From: Hyphomicrobiales bacterium
GTDB taxonomy: Bacteria > Pseudomonadota > Alphaproteobacteria > Rhizobiales > Rhizobiaceae
Direction: 5' to 3'
DNA length: 64,000 nucleotides
Assembly (NCBI GenBank): GCA_900472675.1
Contig: UCJA01000015.1
Location: forward strand, 186,001 to 250,000
A model generated the notes under the pieces. That model was not told the DNA's origin. It saw only the letters and a program-made list of their open reading frames with translations, and did not search any database. The translations under genes were made by a program, and so were the position numbers. This document shows, in pieces, positions 8,929 through 17,738 of the stretch; within the stretch, counting starts at the first letter, position 1; every line of letters begins with the position of its first letter.

Positions 8929-8951
8929 GCGCGGGAGTTTGCCTCCCGCGC
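8929..8951. terminator. hairpin between convergent genes
   Basis: GCGCGGGAG (8929-8937) pairs with CTCCCGCGC (8943-8951) around a 5-base loop. It lies in the 36-base gap between the hydrolase stop and the end of the convergent GNAT gene and could serve both directions. There is no clear T-run. Confidence 0.6.
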
Positions 8952-8955
8952 CGCT

Positions 8956-9477
8956 TCAGCCGATGCGCTTGTAGAACAACGTCGTGCCGCAGAAACCACC
9001 CTGCGGCCACATCGCATAATCGGGGATGACGCCCACCCGCTCCCAGCCGAAGCGCGGATAGATGCTTTCGGCTGGGCTGCCGGTTGCCGTATCGAGCACC
9101 AGAAGTGTGCGGCCGCGGCTTGCCGCCTCCGCCTCCACTGTCTCCATCAGCGTGCGCGACAGGCCAAGCCCACGCGCAGAGCGGTGTACCAAGAGCTTCA
9201 TCAGGTCGCCGCGGTGCGGCTGGTTGGCTCTCGACGCAAGTCCCACCTGGACCGTACCGACCACTTTTCCGTCCACCTCTGCCACAGCCAGGATGATCGA
9301 GCCCGCCTCAATCGCCTGAGCAATCTCCCGCCAGTAGGCTTCGGCGTCCTTCGTGTCGAACGGCAGCATGAATCCGAGCGAGGCACCGCCGGCGACGCAA
9401 TCGACCAGCACGTCCGACAGGTTTGGAATGGCGGCACGGGCGTCTTCGGCGCCCAGTATGCGGAAGGTGGCGGTCAT
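8956..9477 (-). CDS. GNAT-family N-acetyltransferase
   Basis: A 173-residue acetyltransferase of the GNAT fold. The acetyl-CoA loop is visible as LLVHRSARGLGLSRTLM (a variant of the R/Q-x-x-G-x-G/A motif), followed by the beta-5 strand LLVLDTATGSPAE and YPRFGWERVG. The start MTATFRI follows a GAAAGAGAG ribosome site and lies 20 bases after the XRE regulator stop, so the two form an operon. The pairing suggests the regulator controls this acetyltransferase; the acceptor is unknown. Confidence 0.88.
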   Translation of the reverse strand: MTATFRILGAEDARAAIPNLSDVLVDCVAGGASLGFMLPFDTKDAEAYWREIAQAIEAGSIILAVAEVDGKVVGTVQVGLASRANQPHRGDLMKLLVHRSARGLGLSRTLMETVEAEAASRGRTLLVLDTATGSPAESIYPRFGWERVGVIPDYAMWPQGGFCGTTLFYKRIG

Positions 9478-9497
9478 GGTCTCTCTTTCGTTTATTG

Positions 9498-10073
9498 CTA
9501 ATGGCCGCGGTCGAGGATGACCGCGTAACGGGTCGGCTTGTCGGACGGATTGTGAAAATCGAAGGCGTCGCCGATATGCATGAACAGGCAATCGCCCGGG
9601 TGGAGCGTGTGTACTGTCTCGCCGATGATCATCTCGAGCTCGCCCTCGAACAGCCAGACATGCTGGGTCATCACCCGGCTCTCCTCCCGCGGCGGAAAGC
9701 TGACCCGCGCATGCGGCGGAAAATCCACCTCGACGATATCGATCCGGCTCGGCACGCCGGGCGGCGAAACAGACCGGCGCAGGTAGCCGGTGTGAGGGTC
9801 GCGCCATAGTTTCTGGCTCGCCTTGCGGCTGACCGGCGAGGCTTCCGCCTCACCGTCTTCAGCGAAAAATGCCGAGAGCGAAAGGCCGAGCGCTTCCGAC
9901 AGGCGCGCCAGCAGGGCGGCCGTCGGGCTCGCCTCTGCCCGCTCGATGCGGGATATCATCGCCCGGCTGACGCCCGACCTTGTGGCCAGCTCGTCCAGAG
10001 TCAGGCCATTGGAAGCACGCAGCGCTTTTAGCCGCGCTCCGATCGCAAGATCTGTCTCATCCGTTTGTTCCAT
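9498..10073 (-). CDS. XRE-family regulator with C-terminal cupin sensor
   Basis: 191 residues. The N-terminal HTH spans about residues 10-65 (LKALRASNGLTLDELATRSGVSR...). A cupin domain at about 105-190 contains QHVWLFEGELEMIIG and LHPGDCLFMHIGDAFDFHN. Regulators of this build (PuuR/SutR type) sense small metabolites through the cupin barrel. It is the first gene of a two-gene operon with the GNAT enzyme. A short palindrome overlaps its own start codon and could mediate autoregulation. Confidence 0.9.
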   Translation of the reverse strand: MEQTDETDLAIGARLKALRASNGLTLDELATRSGVSRAMISRIERAEASPTAALLARLSEALGLSLSAFFAEDGEAEASPVSRKASQKLWRDPHTGYLRRSVSPPGVPSRIDIVEVDFPPHARVSFPPREESRVMTQHVWLFEGELEMIIGETVHTLHPGDCLFMHIGDAFDFHNPSDKPTRYAVILDRGH

Positions 10074-10083
10074 TATCTGATAA
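10073..10083. promoter_or_regulatory. possible XRE operator
   Basis: TTATCTGATAA is a perfect inverted repeat around one base and overlaps the start codon of the XRE-cupin gene. A second half-site TTATC lies at 10094-10098. Placement suits autorepression, but there is no binding evidence. Confidence 0.35.
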
Positions 10084-10240
10084 TTTCATTCTCTTATCGT
10101 GGAATCAAGTGCGAAATGGATGCTGCTGATTTTTCCGTGCGGTGGCGTTTCCGCGATAGCGTCGGCGGCCCGCGATCCGCTATGAGAGCACATCTTGCCT
10201 GTCGGGCCCTGCTCCGACGCCCATTTGCCGGAACAGAGCC

Positions 10241-11497
10241 ATGAACGGGCACGCCACCGAGACTGCCTCACCCTTTTCGATTGCCAGCATCGTCTTTTCG
10301 ATGACGCTTGCGGCGATCGGCAGCGGCGTTATGTTCGCTAATGTCCCCTTCATGCTGACGCATTCGGCAGCGCCCTCCTGGGCTGCGGGTGGCGCCGTGA
10401 CGGCCGTCGCCTTCGGCGGACTGGTCGGTTGCGTCGTGGGCGGACCGCTGATCCGCCGCGTGGGCCATGCGCGCCTGTTTGCCTGCTCCATGGCGATGGT
10501 CATCCTCGCTGCCGTGATGATCGCGGCCGACCTGCCGCCGCTCTGGTGGATCTTTGCGCGCGCGATCTATGGTGCTGCCGCCAACGTCAACTTCATCATC
10601 GCCCAGAGCTGGCTCAACCACGCGGCCTCCAACGAGTGGCGCGGGCGGGCCATGTCGTTCTTCTACATGGCCTATGTTCTGGGTCTTGGCTGCGGCGCCT
10701 GGATCTTCGGGCAGATCCCGACCGACGGCAATCTTGCGCCGCTGGCGGTGGTGTTCTTCACGGCGCTCGCCATTCTGCCGATCGGGCTCACCCGCCTGCC
10801 CAATCCACCGGCGCCGGCGCGCGTCAATGTCGACATCAAGATGGCCTGGCGCATCTCGCCGGTCGGCCTGATCGGGGTGCTGGCATCGGGCGGCCTGTCC
10901 ATGGTGGTGCAGGGGTACGTGCCAATCTATGCCGCCACCAACCAGGTGCAGCAGACCGACGTGGCGATGCTGATGTTCGTGATGCAGACCGGGCTGCTGT
11001 TCGTGCAATATCCGCTCGGCATCCTGTCGGACCGCATGGATCGCCGTTATGTGTTGCTGATCGCCTGCGCGATCATCGTGGCGGCCGGGTTTGCCGCACT
11101 GTTTTCGTCCTTCAGCCACCTCTACCTGCTGATGTTCGTGTTCATGGTGTTCGGCGGGTCCGTCGAGACGGTCTATTCGATCGGCAATGCGCACGCGAAC
11201 GACCGCGCCGATCCGGGCGATTTCGTTCCCTTGTCTTCCACGCTGCTTGTTGCCTGGTCGACGGCGGCCACCATCGTGCCGCTTGCGGTGACGCTGCTGA
11301 CCCCCATGCTTGGCGACCGCACCTTCATTGGCGCCGCGATGGCGGTGGCGGTGGCCTATGCAATCTTCGTCGTCCGCCGCCTCAGCGAACGGGGACCGGC
11401 GCCGGAGGCGGACCGCGAAACCTTCGAGGTGCGCAGCGCGCAGATTCCAAACGCTGCAATGCTGACCGAGCCCGGAGCGGGGAAACCCGACAACTAA
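10241..11497 (+). CDS. MFS transporter, YcaD-like
   Basis: 418 residues with about twelve transmembrane helices. The inter-helix loops show [12 protein letters not shown] in the N-half and [13 protein letters not shown] in the C-half, the paired MFS motif A. The overall pattern ([15 protein letters not shown]-like segment, [15 protein letters not shown]) resembles the YcaD/sugar-efflux-like group. The polar C-terminal tail is long. It is divergent from the XRE-GNAT operon and shares the 167-base intergenic region with it, so it may be a target of that regulator. The substrate is unknown. Confidence 0.87.
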   Translation: MNGHATETASPFSIASIVFSMTLAAIGSGVMFANVPFMLTHSAAPSWAAGGAVTAVAFGGLVGCVVGGPLIRRVGHARLFACSMAMVILAAVMIAADLPPLWWIFARAIYGAAANVNFIIAQSWLNHAASNEWRGRAMSFFYMAYVLGLGCGAWIFGQIPTDGNLAPLAVVFFTALAILPIGLTRLPNPPAPARVNVDIKMAWRISPVGLIGVLASGGLSMVVQGYVPIYAATNQVQQTDVAMLMFVMQTGLLFVQYPLGILSDRMDRRYVLLIACAIIVAAGFAALFSSFSHLYLLMFVFMVFGGSVETVYSIGNAHANDRADPGDFVPLSSTLLVAWSTAATIVPLAVTLLTPMLGDRTFIGAAMAVAVAYAIFVVRRLSERGPAPEADRETFEVRSAQIPNAAMLTEPGAGKPDN

Positions 11498-11567
11498 GGG
11501 ATTTCATCCTCAACGAAGGGTTATTTCTGCTTTGCGGCAGGGAACTGCGCTGCTATATGCGCCAGCC

Positions 11568-13391
11568 ATGAGCACCACTTCGCGCACCCCACTCGACCAT
11601 ATCCGCAACTTCTCGATCGTCGCGCATATCGACCACGGCAAATCGACGCTGGCCGACCGTCTGATTCAGACGACCGGCGGCCTTGCCGAACGCGACATGT
11701 CCGAGCAGGTGCTGGACTCGATGGATATCGAGCGCGAACGGGGCATCACCATCAAGGCCCAAACGGTGCGCCTGCACTATATCGCCAACAATGGCGAGAC
11801 CTACGTCCTCAACCTGATCGACACGCCCGGCCACGTGGACTTTGCCTACGAAGTGTCGCGATCGCTGTCGGCCTGCGAAGGCTCGCTGCTGGTGGTGGAT
11901 GCCAGCCAGGGCGTGGAAGCGCAGACGCTCGCCAACGTCTACCAGGCGATCGACAACAACCACGAGATCGTCACCGTCCTCAACAAGATCGACCTGCCGG
12001 CGGCCGAGCCCGAGCGGATCAAGGAACAGATCGAGGAAGTGATCGGCATCGATGCGTCGCAGGCCGTGCTGATCTCGGCCAAGACTGGTCTCGGCATTCC
12101 CGATGTTCTGGAAGCCATTGTTCACCAGCTTCCGCCGCCCAAGAGCGAGATGGGCGACAAGGGCCCGCTCAAGGCGCTGCTGGTCGACAGCTGGTACGAC
12201 ACCTATCTCGGCGTCATGGTTCTGGTCCGCATCCTGGACGGCGTGCTGACCAAGGGCCAGACCATCCGCATGATGGGCACCGATGCCAAGTATCAGGTGG
12301 AACGCGTCGGCGTGCTGACGCCGAAGATGCTCGCCGTCGATAGCCTTGGCCCGGGCGAGATCGGCTTTTTCACCGGTTCGATCAAGGAAGTGGCCGATAC
12401 CCGCGTCGGCGATACGATTACCGAAGACAAGAAGCCGACGGCCAAGGCGCTGCCAGGCTTCAAGCCGGCCCAGCCGGTGGTGTTCTGCGGGCTGTTCCCC
12501 GTGGACGCGGCCGACTTCGAGGACCTGCGGGCCGCCATGGGCAAGCTGCGCCTCAACGACGCGTCCTTCTCCTTCGAAATGGAAAGCTCGGCGGCTCTGG
12601 GCTTCGGCTTCCGCTGCGGCTTCCTCGGGCTGCTGCATCTCGAAATCATCCAGGAGCGTCTGGAGCGCGAGTTCAATCTCGATCTCATCGCGACCGCCCC
12701 TTCGGTGGTCTACCAGTTGACGATGAGCGACGGTTCCGAGCGCGAACTGCACAACCCTGCCGATATGCCGGATGTGGTGCGCATTTCCGAGATCCGCGAG
12801 CCATGGATCAAGGCGACCATCCTGACGCCGGACGACTATCTCGGCGGCATCCTCAAGCTTTGCCAGGACCGGCGCGGCATCCAGACCGAGCTCACCTATG
12901 TGGGCAAGCGCGCCATGCTGACCTATGAGCTGCCGCTCAACGAAGTGGTGTTCGATTTCTACGATCGCTTGAAGTCGATCTCCAAGGGCTATGCCTCGTT
13001 CGATTACAATCTGCATGGCTACCGCGAGGGCAATCTCGTGAAGATGTCGATCATGGTGAACGGCGAGCCGGTCGATGCGCTGTCCATGCTGGTTCACCGG
13101 ACCGCTGCCGAAAAGCGTGGCCGCGACATGTGTGAGAAGCTGAAGGACCTGATCCCGCGGCACATGTTCAAAATCCCGATCCAGGCAGCCATCGGCGGCA
13201 ACGTGATCGCGCGCGAGACGATTTCGGCCATGCGCAAGGACGTGACCGCCAAGTGCTACGGCGGCGACGCCACCCGCAAGCGCAAGCTGCTGGACAAGCA
13301 GAAGGAAGGCAAAAAGCGCATGCGGCAGTTCGGCAAGGTCGACATTCCGCAAGAGGCCTTCATCGCCGCTCTGAAGATGAAGGACGACTGA
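11568..13391 (+). CDS. lepA: elongation factor 4 (LepA), ribosomal back-translocase GTPase
   Basis: 607 residues, full length. GTPase motifs are G1 AHIDHGKST (residues 19-27), G2 RERGITI, G3 DTPGHVDF, G4 NKIDLP and G5 SAKTG. The EF-G-like domains and the LepA-specific C-terminus ([27 protein letters not shown]) are intact. The start is the ATG at 11568, which gives the conserved N-terminus; an upstream in-frame start at 11532 is less likely. LepA acts on stalled or mistranslocated ribosomes. Unusually, the gene lacks its own terminator; a lepA-like remnant with one lies about 0.9 kb downstream. Confidence 0.97.
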   Translation: MSTTSRTPLDHIRNFSIVAHIDHGKSTLADRLIQTTGGLAERDMSEQVLDSMDIERERGITIKAQTVRLHYIANNGETYVLNLIDTPGHVDFAYEVSRSLSACEGSLLVVDASQGVEAQTLANVYQAIDNNHEIVTVLNKIDLPAAEPERIKEQIEEVIGIDASQAVLISAKTGLGIPDVLEAIVHQLPPPKSEMGDKGPLKALLVDSWYDTYLGVMVLVRILDGVLTKGQTIRMMGTDAKYQVERVGVLTPKMLAVDSLGPGEIGFFTGSIKEVADTRVGDTITEDKKPTAKALPGFKPAQPVVFCGLFPVDAADFEDLRAAMGKLRLNDASFSFEMESSAALGFGFRCGFLGLLHLEIIQERLEREFNLDLIATAPSVVYQLTMSDGSERELHNPADMPDVVRISEIREPWIKATILTPDDYLGGILKLCQDRRGIQTELTYVGKRAMLTYELPLNEVVFDFYDRLKSISKGYASFDYNLHGYREGNLVKMSIMVNGEPVDALSMLVHRTAAEKRGRDMCEKLKDLIPRHMFKIPIQAAIGGNVIARETISAMRKDVTAKCYGGDATRKRKLLDKQKEGKKRMRQFGKVDIPQEAFIAALKMKDD

Positions 13392-13574
13392 GGGCATCAA
13401 TAGGTCGGGTTGAACCGCAACTTCGGTCTCCCGGCTCTGTTTGTCGGCCTCGTGGAAAAATGCCAGCTCTCGGCAGCAGGATGTTGCTTAGCCGGAGTTC
13501 GCTTGCTCATCGCTTGCTGATTTCGGCGACTGGATTTACGCATTTAGCTGTCCATAGCGCCAGGTGCTTCCCGC

Positions 13575-14201
13575 ATGAAGCCTTTTTTGACGACTGTCAC
13601 ATTGCTGCTCAGCGACCTTGCTGCGAGCCTGGTATTTGTCATCGTTTTTTCGGCCACGGACGATCCCGTGTTGTCCGCCTGCGTGGGCATGTTCATCGGG
13701 ATCAGCCAGCTTGCCGTGCAATTGATCCGCAAAACACCGATCGACAGCATGCAGTGGCTGAGCCTCGGGCTCGTTCTTGTCTCCGGCGCGGCCACGATGC
13801 TGACGGGGGATCCTCGCTTTGTCCTGTTCAAGCCCAGCGTCATCTACCTGATCATCGGCGCCGCCATGCTGAAGCCCGGCTGGATGAACCGCTACCTGCC
13901 GGCCATCGTGAAAGCTGTTGCCGCCGATATCGGCATGCTAACTGGCTATGCCTGGGCGGGCCTGATGTTTGCTTCTGCGGCCCTCAATGCCTATCTCGCC
14001 GTCAGCACCGATGTGGCGATCTGGGCGCTGACGATGGCGAGCTTTGCAATCGCCAGCAAAGTGGTTCTCTTCCTCGGCGGGTTCGGGGCCATACGGCTGG
14101 TCACGCGTGCACGCGTTCGCGCCATGCCAGCCGACCAGCGAGATGCGTTGCTGATATCGATCGGGTTGACGCCGACGGCGCGGCCGCCCGCCTCGGCGTG
14201 A
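13575..14201 (+). CDS. YciB/IspZ-like inner-membrane protein
   Basis: 208 residues with about five or six hydrophobic helices. The segment GDPRFVLFKPSVIYLIIGAAML matches the septation protein A (YciB/IspZ) pattern of a charged FVxxKPTxxY stretch between membrane helices. Family members help organise cell division and envelope synthesis in other bacteria, but this is a divergent copy and the role here is uncertain. It is bracketed by intact lepA upstream and a lepA remnant downstream, which suggests it arrived at this spot by recombination. No good Shine-Dalgarno was seen. Confidence 0.7.
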   Translation: MKPFLTTVTLLLSDLAASLVFVIVFSATDDPVLSACVGMFIGISQLAVQLIRKTPIDSMQWLSLGLVLVSGAATMLTGDPRFVLFKPSVIYLIIGAAMLKPGWMNRYLPAIVKAVAADIGMLTGYAWAGLMFASAALNAYLAVSTDVAIWALTMASFAIASKVVLFLGGFGAIRLVTRARVRAMPADQRDALLISIGLTPTARPPASA

Positions 14202-14272
14202 CGACCCCGTGCGGTTGCCGCCAGAGGTCGAATGGGCCTAAGCTGGCGCACAACCATGGAAATCAGACACCG

Positions 14273-14385
14273 CAAAACCCGGCTGACATGCCGGATGTGC
14301 TACCGCGAGGGTAATCTCGTGAAGATGTCGATCATGGTGAACGGCGAGCCGGTCGATGCGCTGAAGATGAAAGACTACTGAGGGC
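14273..14385 (+). pseudogene. mosaic remnant of the lepA 3' half
   Basis: Three pieces of lepA are joined in order with the intervening parts deleted. Bases 14273-14298 match lepA around 12752-12777 (NPADMPDV). Bases 14299-14363 match 13018-13082 at all but one position ([20 protein letters not shown]). Bases 14358-14385 match 13368-13395 with three differences, through the TGA stop. The joints lack a shared frame, so no LepA product is possible. It lies immediately before a terminator hairpin. Confidence 0.85.
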
Positions 14386-14398
14386 GATTAGCCCTCAG
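14378..14398 (+). terminator. hairpin overlapping the remnant lepA stop codon
   Basis: CTGAGGGC (14378-14385) pairs perfectly with GCCCTCAG (14391-14398) around GATTA. The left arm contains the remnant stop codon. The intact lepA shares only the left arm (CTGAGGGC), so this may be the original lepA terminator. Confidence 0.6.
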
Positions 14399-14524
14399 CT
14401 TCCAACCTATCCGCCGCTCACCCAGGTACTGCTGCCGCTTATAGCGTCTCACAACCACGCAGACGCGTGGCGGATGGATCCCGGCTCAAGGCCAGGATAA
14501 CGGCGGCGAGCTTGGCGTCCCGCC

Positions 14525-15028
14525 TCAGGCCTGCGGCACGGTACCGTCGGGCGTCAGCCCGTCCACGGCGTCGGGCAGGTTGCGCGACAGGCGGCGCAGA
14601 ACTTCAGCTTCCGTCAACCCGGTCTTTTCCGCCACATCGCGCACCACATCGGGGCCGAGCGCTGCGTGTAGCTCGTTGTCGTCGATCGGTTCGTTGGCGC
14701 CTGTGTTGACCCAGCTTTCGGCCTTTTTGGCCTGACCCGTCTGGCGGAACTGATCGAGCAGATCGTTCAATCCACCATTCAGGATCGAACCAAGGCCACC
14801 GGCCGCCAGGCCGCCGCGCAGCTTATCCATAATGTCGTCAAGACCGCTTACCGGACGAGCGGCGGCCGCATCTTCGGTTGACGCCTCGCCGGGGGGCTGG
14901 GACGACGCGCCCGGCGTCTGCCGCGGGCGCTCGGACATGCCCTTCAGGATCTCGGCGATCTTGTCACGGTTCTGATAGCCTGCCACCGCGAGCGTCGCGA
15001 GTAGCGCCTTTAATGGTCCACGCTGCAT
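14525..15028 (-). CDS. YidB family protein (DUF937)
   Basis: 167 residues. The start at the ATG in front of QRGPLKALLA is chosen because AAGGAGG lies 5 bases upstream; a longer frame would extend into the divergent promoter. The middle shows GGLAAGGLGSILNGGLNDLLDQFR, and the C-terminal half IDDNELHAALGPDVVRDVAEKTGLTEAEVL is the YidB domain. The function of the family is unknown; it is soluble and conserved in Proteobacteria. It is divergent from the DEAD-box helicase. Confidence 0.85.
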   Translation of the reverse strand: MQRGPLKALLATLAVAGYQNRDKIAEILKGMSERPRQTPGASSQPPGEASTEDAAAARPVSGLDDIMDKLRGGLAAGGLGSILNGGLNDLLDQFRQTGQAKKAESWVNTGANEPIDDNELHAALGPDVVRDVAEKTGLTEAEVLRRLSRNLPDAVDGLTPDGTVPQA

Positions 15029-15213
15029 GATGTCCTCCTTGGCTTTTCTATCCCATCCCAACGGAAGCGAGCAAAATGGGTTCCTCTTTAGCACGCGCAG
15101 GCGAGGCCTGCTTTGACATTTGACCGGCAAATGCGTAGGAGAAAGACAATATTCGGCCGCGGTGGTTTGCGGCCCGGCCCTAGTGCCGCACTCCAAATCC
15201 GAAAGACAGGCAG

Positions 15214-17064
15214 ATGACCGATTTTCCCGGCGCCGTTCCGGCGATCGCAAAGGCGTTGGCAAAACGCGGCTACGACACCCTCACCCCCGTTCAGACCGCC
15301 ATGCTCGACCCGGCGCTTGCCGATGCCGACGCGCTGGTTTCAGCCCAGACCGGCTCCGGCAAGACAGTGGCTTTCGGCATCGCCATTGCGCCCACCCTGC
15401 TTCAGGGCCGCGACCAGCTTGAGCGCGCCAATAAGCCCCTGGCCCTGGTGATTGCCCCGACGCGCGAGCTGGCCCTGCAGGTGAAGCGGGAGCTCGAATG
15501 GCTTTACGAGCCGACCGGTGCGGTCATCGCCTCCTGCGTCGGTGGCATGGACATCCGCGCCGAGCGGCGCGTGCTGGAACGCGGCGTGCACATCGTCGTC
15601 GGTACGCCCGGCCGCCTCAGCGACCACATCCGCCGCAATGCGCTCGACATGTCGCAGCTGAAGGTGGCGGTGCTCGACGAAGCCGACGAAATGCTGGATC
15701 TCGGCTTCCGCGAAGACCTGGAATTCATCCTTGATTCGGCTCCCAAGGAACGCCGCACGCTGATGTTCTCGGCGACCGTGCCTTCCGCGATTGCCAAGCT
15801 TGCCAAGAGCTACCAGCGCAATGCGGTGCGCGTCGCGACGCAGGCCGAGGAAAAGCAGCATCTCGACATCGAGTATCGCGCGCTGTCCGTCGCACCTTCC
15901 GACCGGGAAAATGCGATCATCAACGTGCTGCGTTACTATGAGGCACCGAACGCCATCGTGTTCTGCTCCACCCGTGCTGCCGTCAACCATCTGACGGCGC
16001 GGCTGAGCAACCGTAACTTCTCTGTGGTCGCGCTCTCCGGCGAACTGACACAGAACGAACGCACCCATGCGCTGCAGGCCATGCGCGACGGACGCGCCCG
16101 CGTCTGCATCGCGACCGACGTTGCGGCCCGCGGCATCGACCTTCCGGGCCTCGAGCTCGTCATCCATGCGGACCTGCCGACCAATTCCGACACGCTGCTG
16201 CACCGCAGCGGTCGCACAGGGCGTGCCGGCCGCAAGGGTATCAGCGCACTGATCGTGCCGCTCAATGCGCGCCGCAAGGCGGAACGGCTGCTCGGCGGCG
16301 CCGGCATTAACGCCACCTGGGTGCGCCCGCCCTCTGCCGAGGACGTGATCGTGCGCGACGACGAGCGCCTGCTTGCCGATCCGGTGTTTTCCGAAGCTCC
16401 GCCCGAAGAGGCCCAGGAGCTGGTGCAGCGACTGGTGTCCACGCATGGCGCCGATCGGCTGGCTGCAGCCTTCATCAGCCTTTATCGCAGCAAGCATACG
16501 CCGCCGGAGGACCTGTTCGAGGTGTCCGCGCAGGCGGAATCGCGCAAGCCGCGCGAGCGCTCCGAAGGCAGCAACGAGTTTGCCGACACACCGCGCACGC
16601 CGCGCGGCGAATTCGGCCCGGCCGTCTGGTTCTCCCTGTCGGTGGGACGCAAGCAGAATGCCGAGCCGCGCTGGCTGATCCCGATGCTGTGCCGCAACGG
16701 GAACCTCACCAAGCGCGAGATCGGCGCCATCAAGATGCAGCCGGACCAGACGTTCGTGGAGATCTCGGCCGATCACGCCGATGCCTTCATGGATGCCATC
16801 GGCAAGGACAAGGTGCTGGAGCGCGGCGTCCGCGTCACGCGGCTTGAGGGTACACCGGATCTCAATGCCGCCCCGCGCGCGCCGAGCAACCGGCCGCCTC
16901 GTGACGGCGACAAGCCCGAGTGGAAGTCCAAGGCGCCCCGCAAGCCTGAGGGCGGCGACTATGCCGGTGCCGGCGCCAAGCCCAAGCGCCCAGGCGATGC
17001 GGATCGCTATCCGGCCAAGGGCAAGCCTGCCGGTCCGAAGAAGAAGAACACCTGGCCGGATTGA
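15214..17064 (+). CDS. DEAD-box ATP-dependent RNA helicase with DbpA-like C-terminal domain
   Basis: 616 residues. Helicase motifs run in order: Q motif (GYDTLTPVQ), I AQTGSGKT, Ia PTRELA, Ib TPGR, II DEAD, III SAT, V ATDVAARGID and VI HRSGRTGRAGR. A C-terminal RNA-binding domain follows at about residues 470-550 (WFSLSVGRKQNAEPRWLIPMLCRNG...IGAIKMQ). This DbpA/DeaD-type fold recognises structured RNA. The last 60 residues are Lys/Pro/Gly rich and probably disordered. It probably remodels rRNA or mRNA, perhaps in the cold. Confidence 0.95.
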   Translation: MTDFPGAVPAIAKALAKRGYDTLTPVQTAMLDPALADADALVSAQTGSGKTVAFGIAIAPTLLQGRDQLERANKPLALVIAPTRELALQVKRELEWLYEPTGAVIASCVGGMDIRAERRVLERGVHIVVGTPGRLSDHIRRNALDMSQLKVAVLDEADEMLDLGFREDLEFILDSAPKERRTLMFSATVPSAIAKLAKSYQRNAVRVATQAEEKQHLDIEYRALSVAPSDRENAIINVLRYYEAPNAIVFCSTRAAVNHLTARLSNRNFSVVALSGELTQNERTHALQAMRDGRARVCIATDVAARGIDLPGLELVIHADLPTNSDTLLHRSGRTGRAGRKGISALIVPLNARRKAERLLGGAGINATWVRPPSAEDVIVRDDERLLADPVFSEAPPEEAQELVQRLVSTHGADRLAAAFISLYRSKHTPPEDLFEVSAQAESRKPRERSEGSNEFADTPRTPRGEFGPAVWFSLSVGRKQNAEPRWLIPMLCRNGNLTKREIGAIKMQPDQTFVEISADHADAFMDAIGKDKVLERGVRVTRLEGTPDLNAAPRAPSNRPPRDGDKPEWKSKAPRKPEGGDYAGAGAKPKRPGDADRYPAKGKPAGPKKKNTWPD

Positions 17065-17082
17065 TCAGCCCGTATTCGACTG

Positions 17083-17103
17083 GGCCCGGCTGAGCCGGGC
17101 CTT
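17083..17103 (+). terminator. terminator-like hairpin after the helicase gene
   Basis: GGCCCGGCT (17083-17091) pairs perfectly with AGCCGGGCC (17093-17101), leaving a very short loop, followed by TT. It lies 18 bases after the stop codon. Confidence 0.65.
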
Positions 17104-17141
17104 CATGTCGAACATGCTGTATTCTCCTTGACGCAAAAGAA

Positions 17142-17171
17142 AAGCCGCCTGCCCGTAAGGGCAAGCGGCTT
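17142..17171 (-). terminator. terminator of the 17199-17492 gene
   Basis: AAGCCGC-C-TGCCC pairs with GGGCA-A-GCGGCTT around GTAA. On the minus strand it is followed by TTTTCTTTTG, a good U-tract, 27 bases after the gene's stop. Confidence 0.85.
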
Positions 17172-17198
17172 CATTTATATGCGCTTGAGTTTAAGCGA

Positions 17199-17492
17199 TT
17201 ACGGCTGGGTGGTCGTGCCGCCCGTGGCAGGAGCCGGGGTCGCCGGTGCCGGAGTTGCAGGCGCCGGAGTGGCCGGTGCTGCCGGAGGCGTCGGGGCCGT
17301 CTCAGCGGGAGCCGTCGTGGACGAGGTCGTCGTTGCGTCGCTCGGTGCTCCGCCCATCTGCGACCAAACAAAGGCGCCGATGACGACAACGGCCAGGATC
17401 GCGACCCAAGCCATCCATCCGGAGCTGCGGCGAGCTACCGGTGTGGTGCGCAGATCAGGGCGTGGTTCTTTGGAATTGGGATCATATGCCAT
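17199..17492 (-). CDS. small single-pass membrane protein with Pro/Ala/Thr-rich repeat tail
   Basis: 97 residues from an ATG preceded by AGGAGG. A polar N-terminus of about 25 residues is followed by one transmembrane helix (GWMAWVAILAVVVIGAFVW) and a low-complexity tail with the repeat PATPA occurring several times. The tail probably lies in the periplasm as an extended linker. A second protein of the same build is encoded at 53833-54165. No domain or function is recognised. Confidence 0.7.
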   Translation of the reverse strand: MAYDPNSKEPRPDLRTTPVARRSSGWMAWVAILAVVVIGAFVWSQMGGAPSDATTTSSTTAPAETAPTPPAAPATPAPATPAPATPAPATGGTTTQP

Positions 17493-17738
17493 GTATTGGT
17501 CCTCCTGTTCTGGCCGGTCAATGCAGGACCGTCGGATTTTGTTCCCATAATTTATGGCGCGGCTTTCCCGCATCCCGTGCCGATCTTTCGCTGACACCAC
17601 CTTCGACGCGACGGGACTGCCTTCGCCCACGCCAGCGGGAGCGCCTTTCGGGCTTGCCTTCAGCCGGTGCCCGCGTGCAGGAATAGGGCCAACAGCGGCC
17701 CGGCTTTCGGTGTTCGCCACAAGGGAGGCAGGTTGACC

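Noticed and set aside
11553-13400. 615-codon open frame antisense to lepA
   Set aside because: High GC at third codon positions commonly opens a long antisense frame. The peptide has no recognisable domain, and lepA on the other strand is unmistakable.
14273-14385. The lepA-like fragment as a functional short gene
   Set aside because: The first joint breaks the frame, there is no ribosome site, and the fragments do not form a fold.
17220-17300. Minisatellite in the Pro/Ala-rich coding region
   Set aside because: The repetition follows from Ala/Pro/Thr codons within the tail of the 17199-17492 gene; the units are irregular and short.
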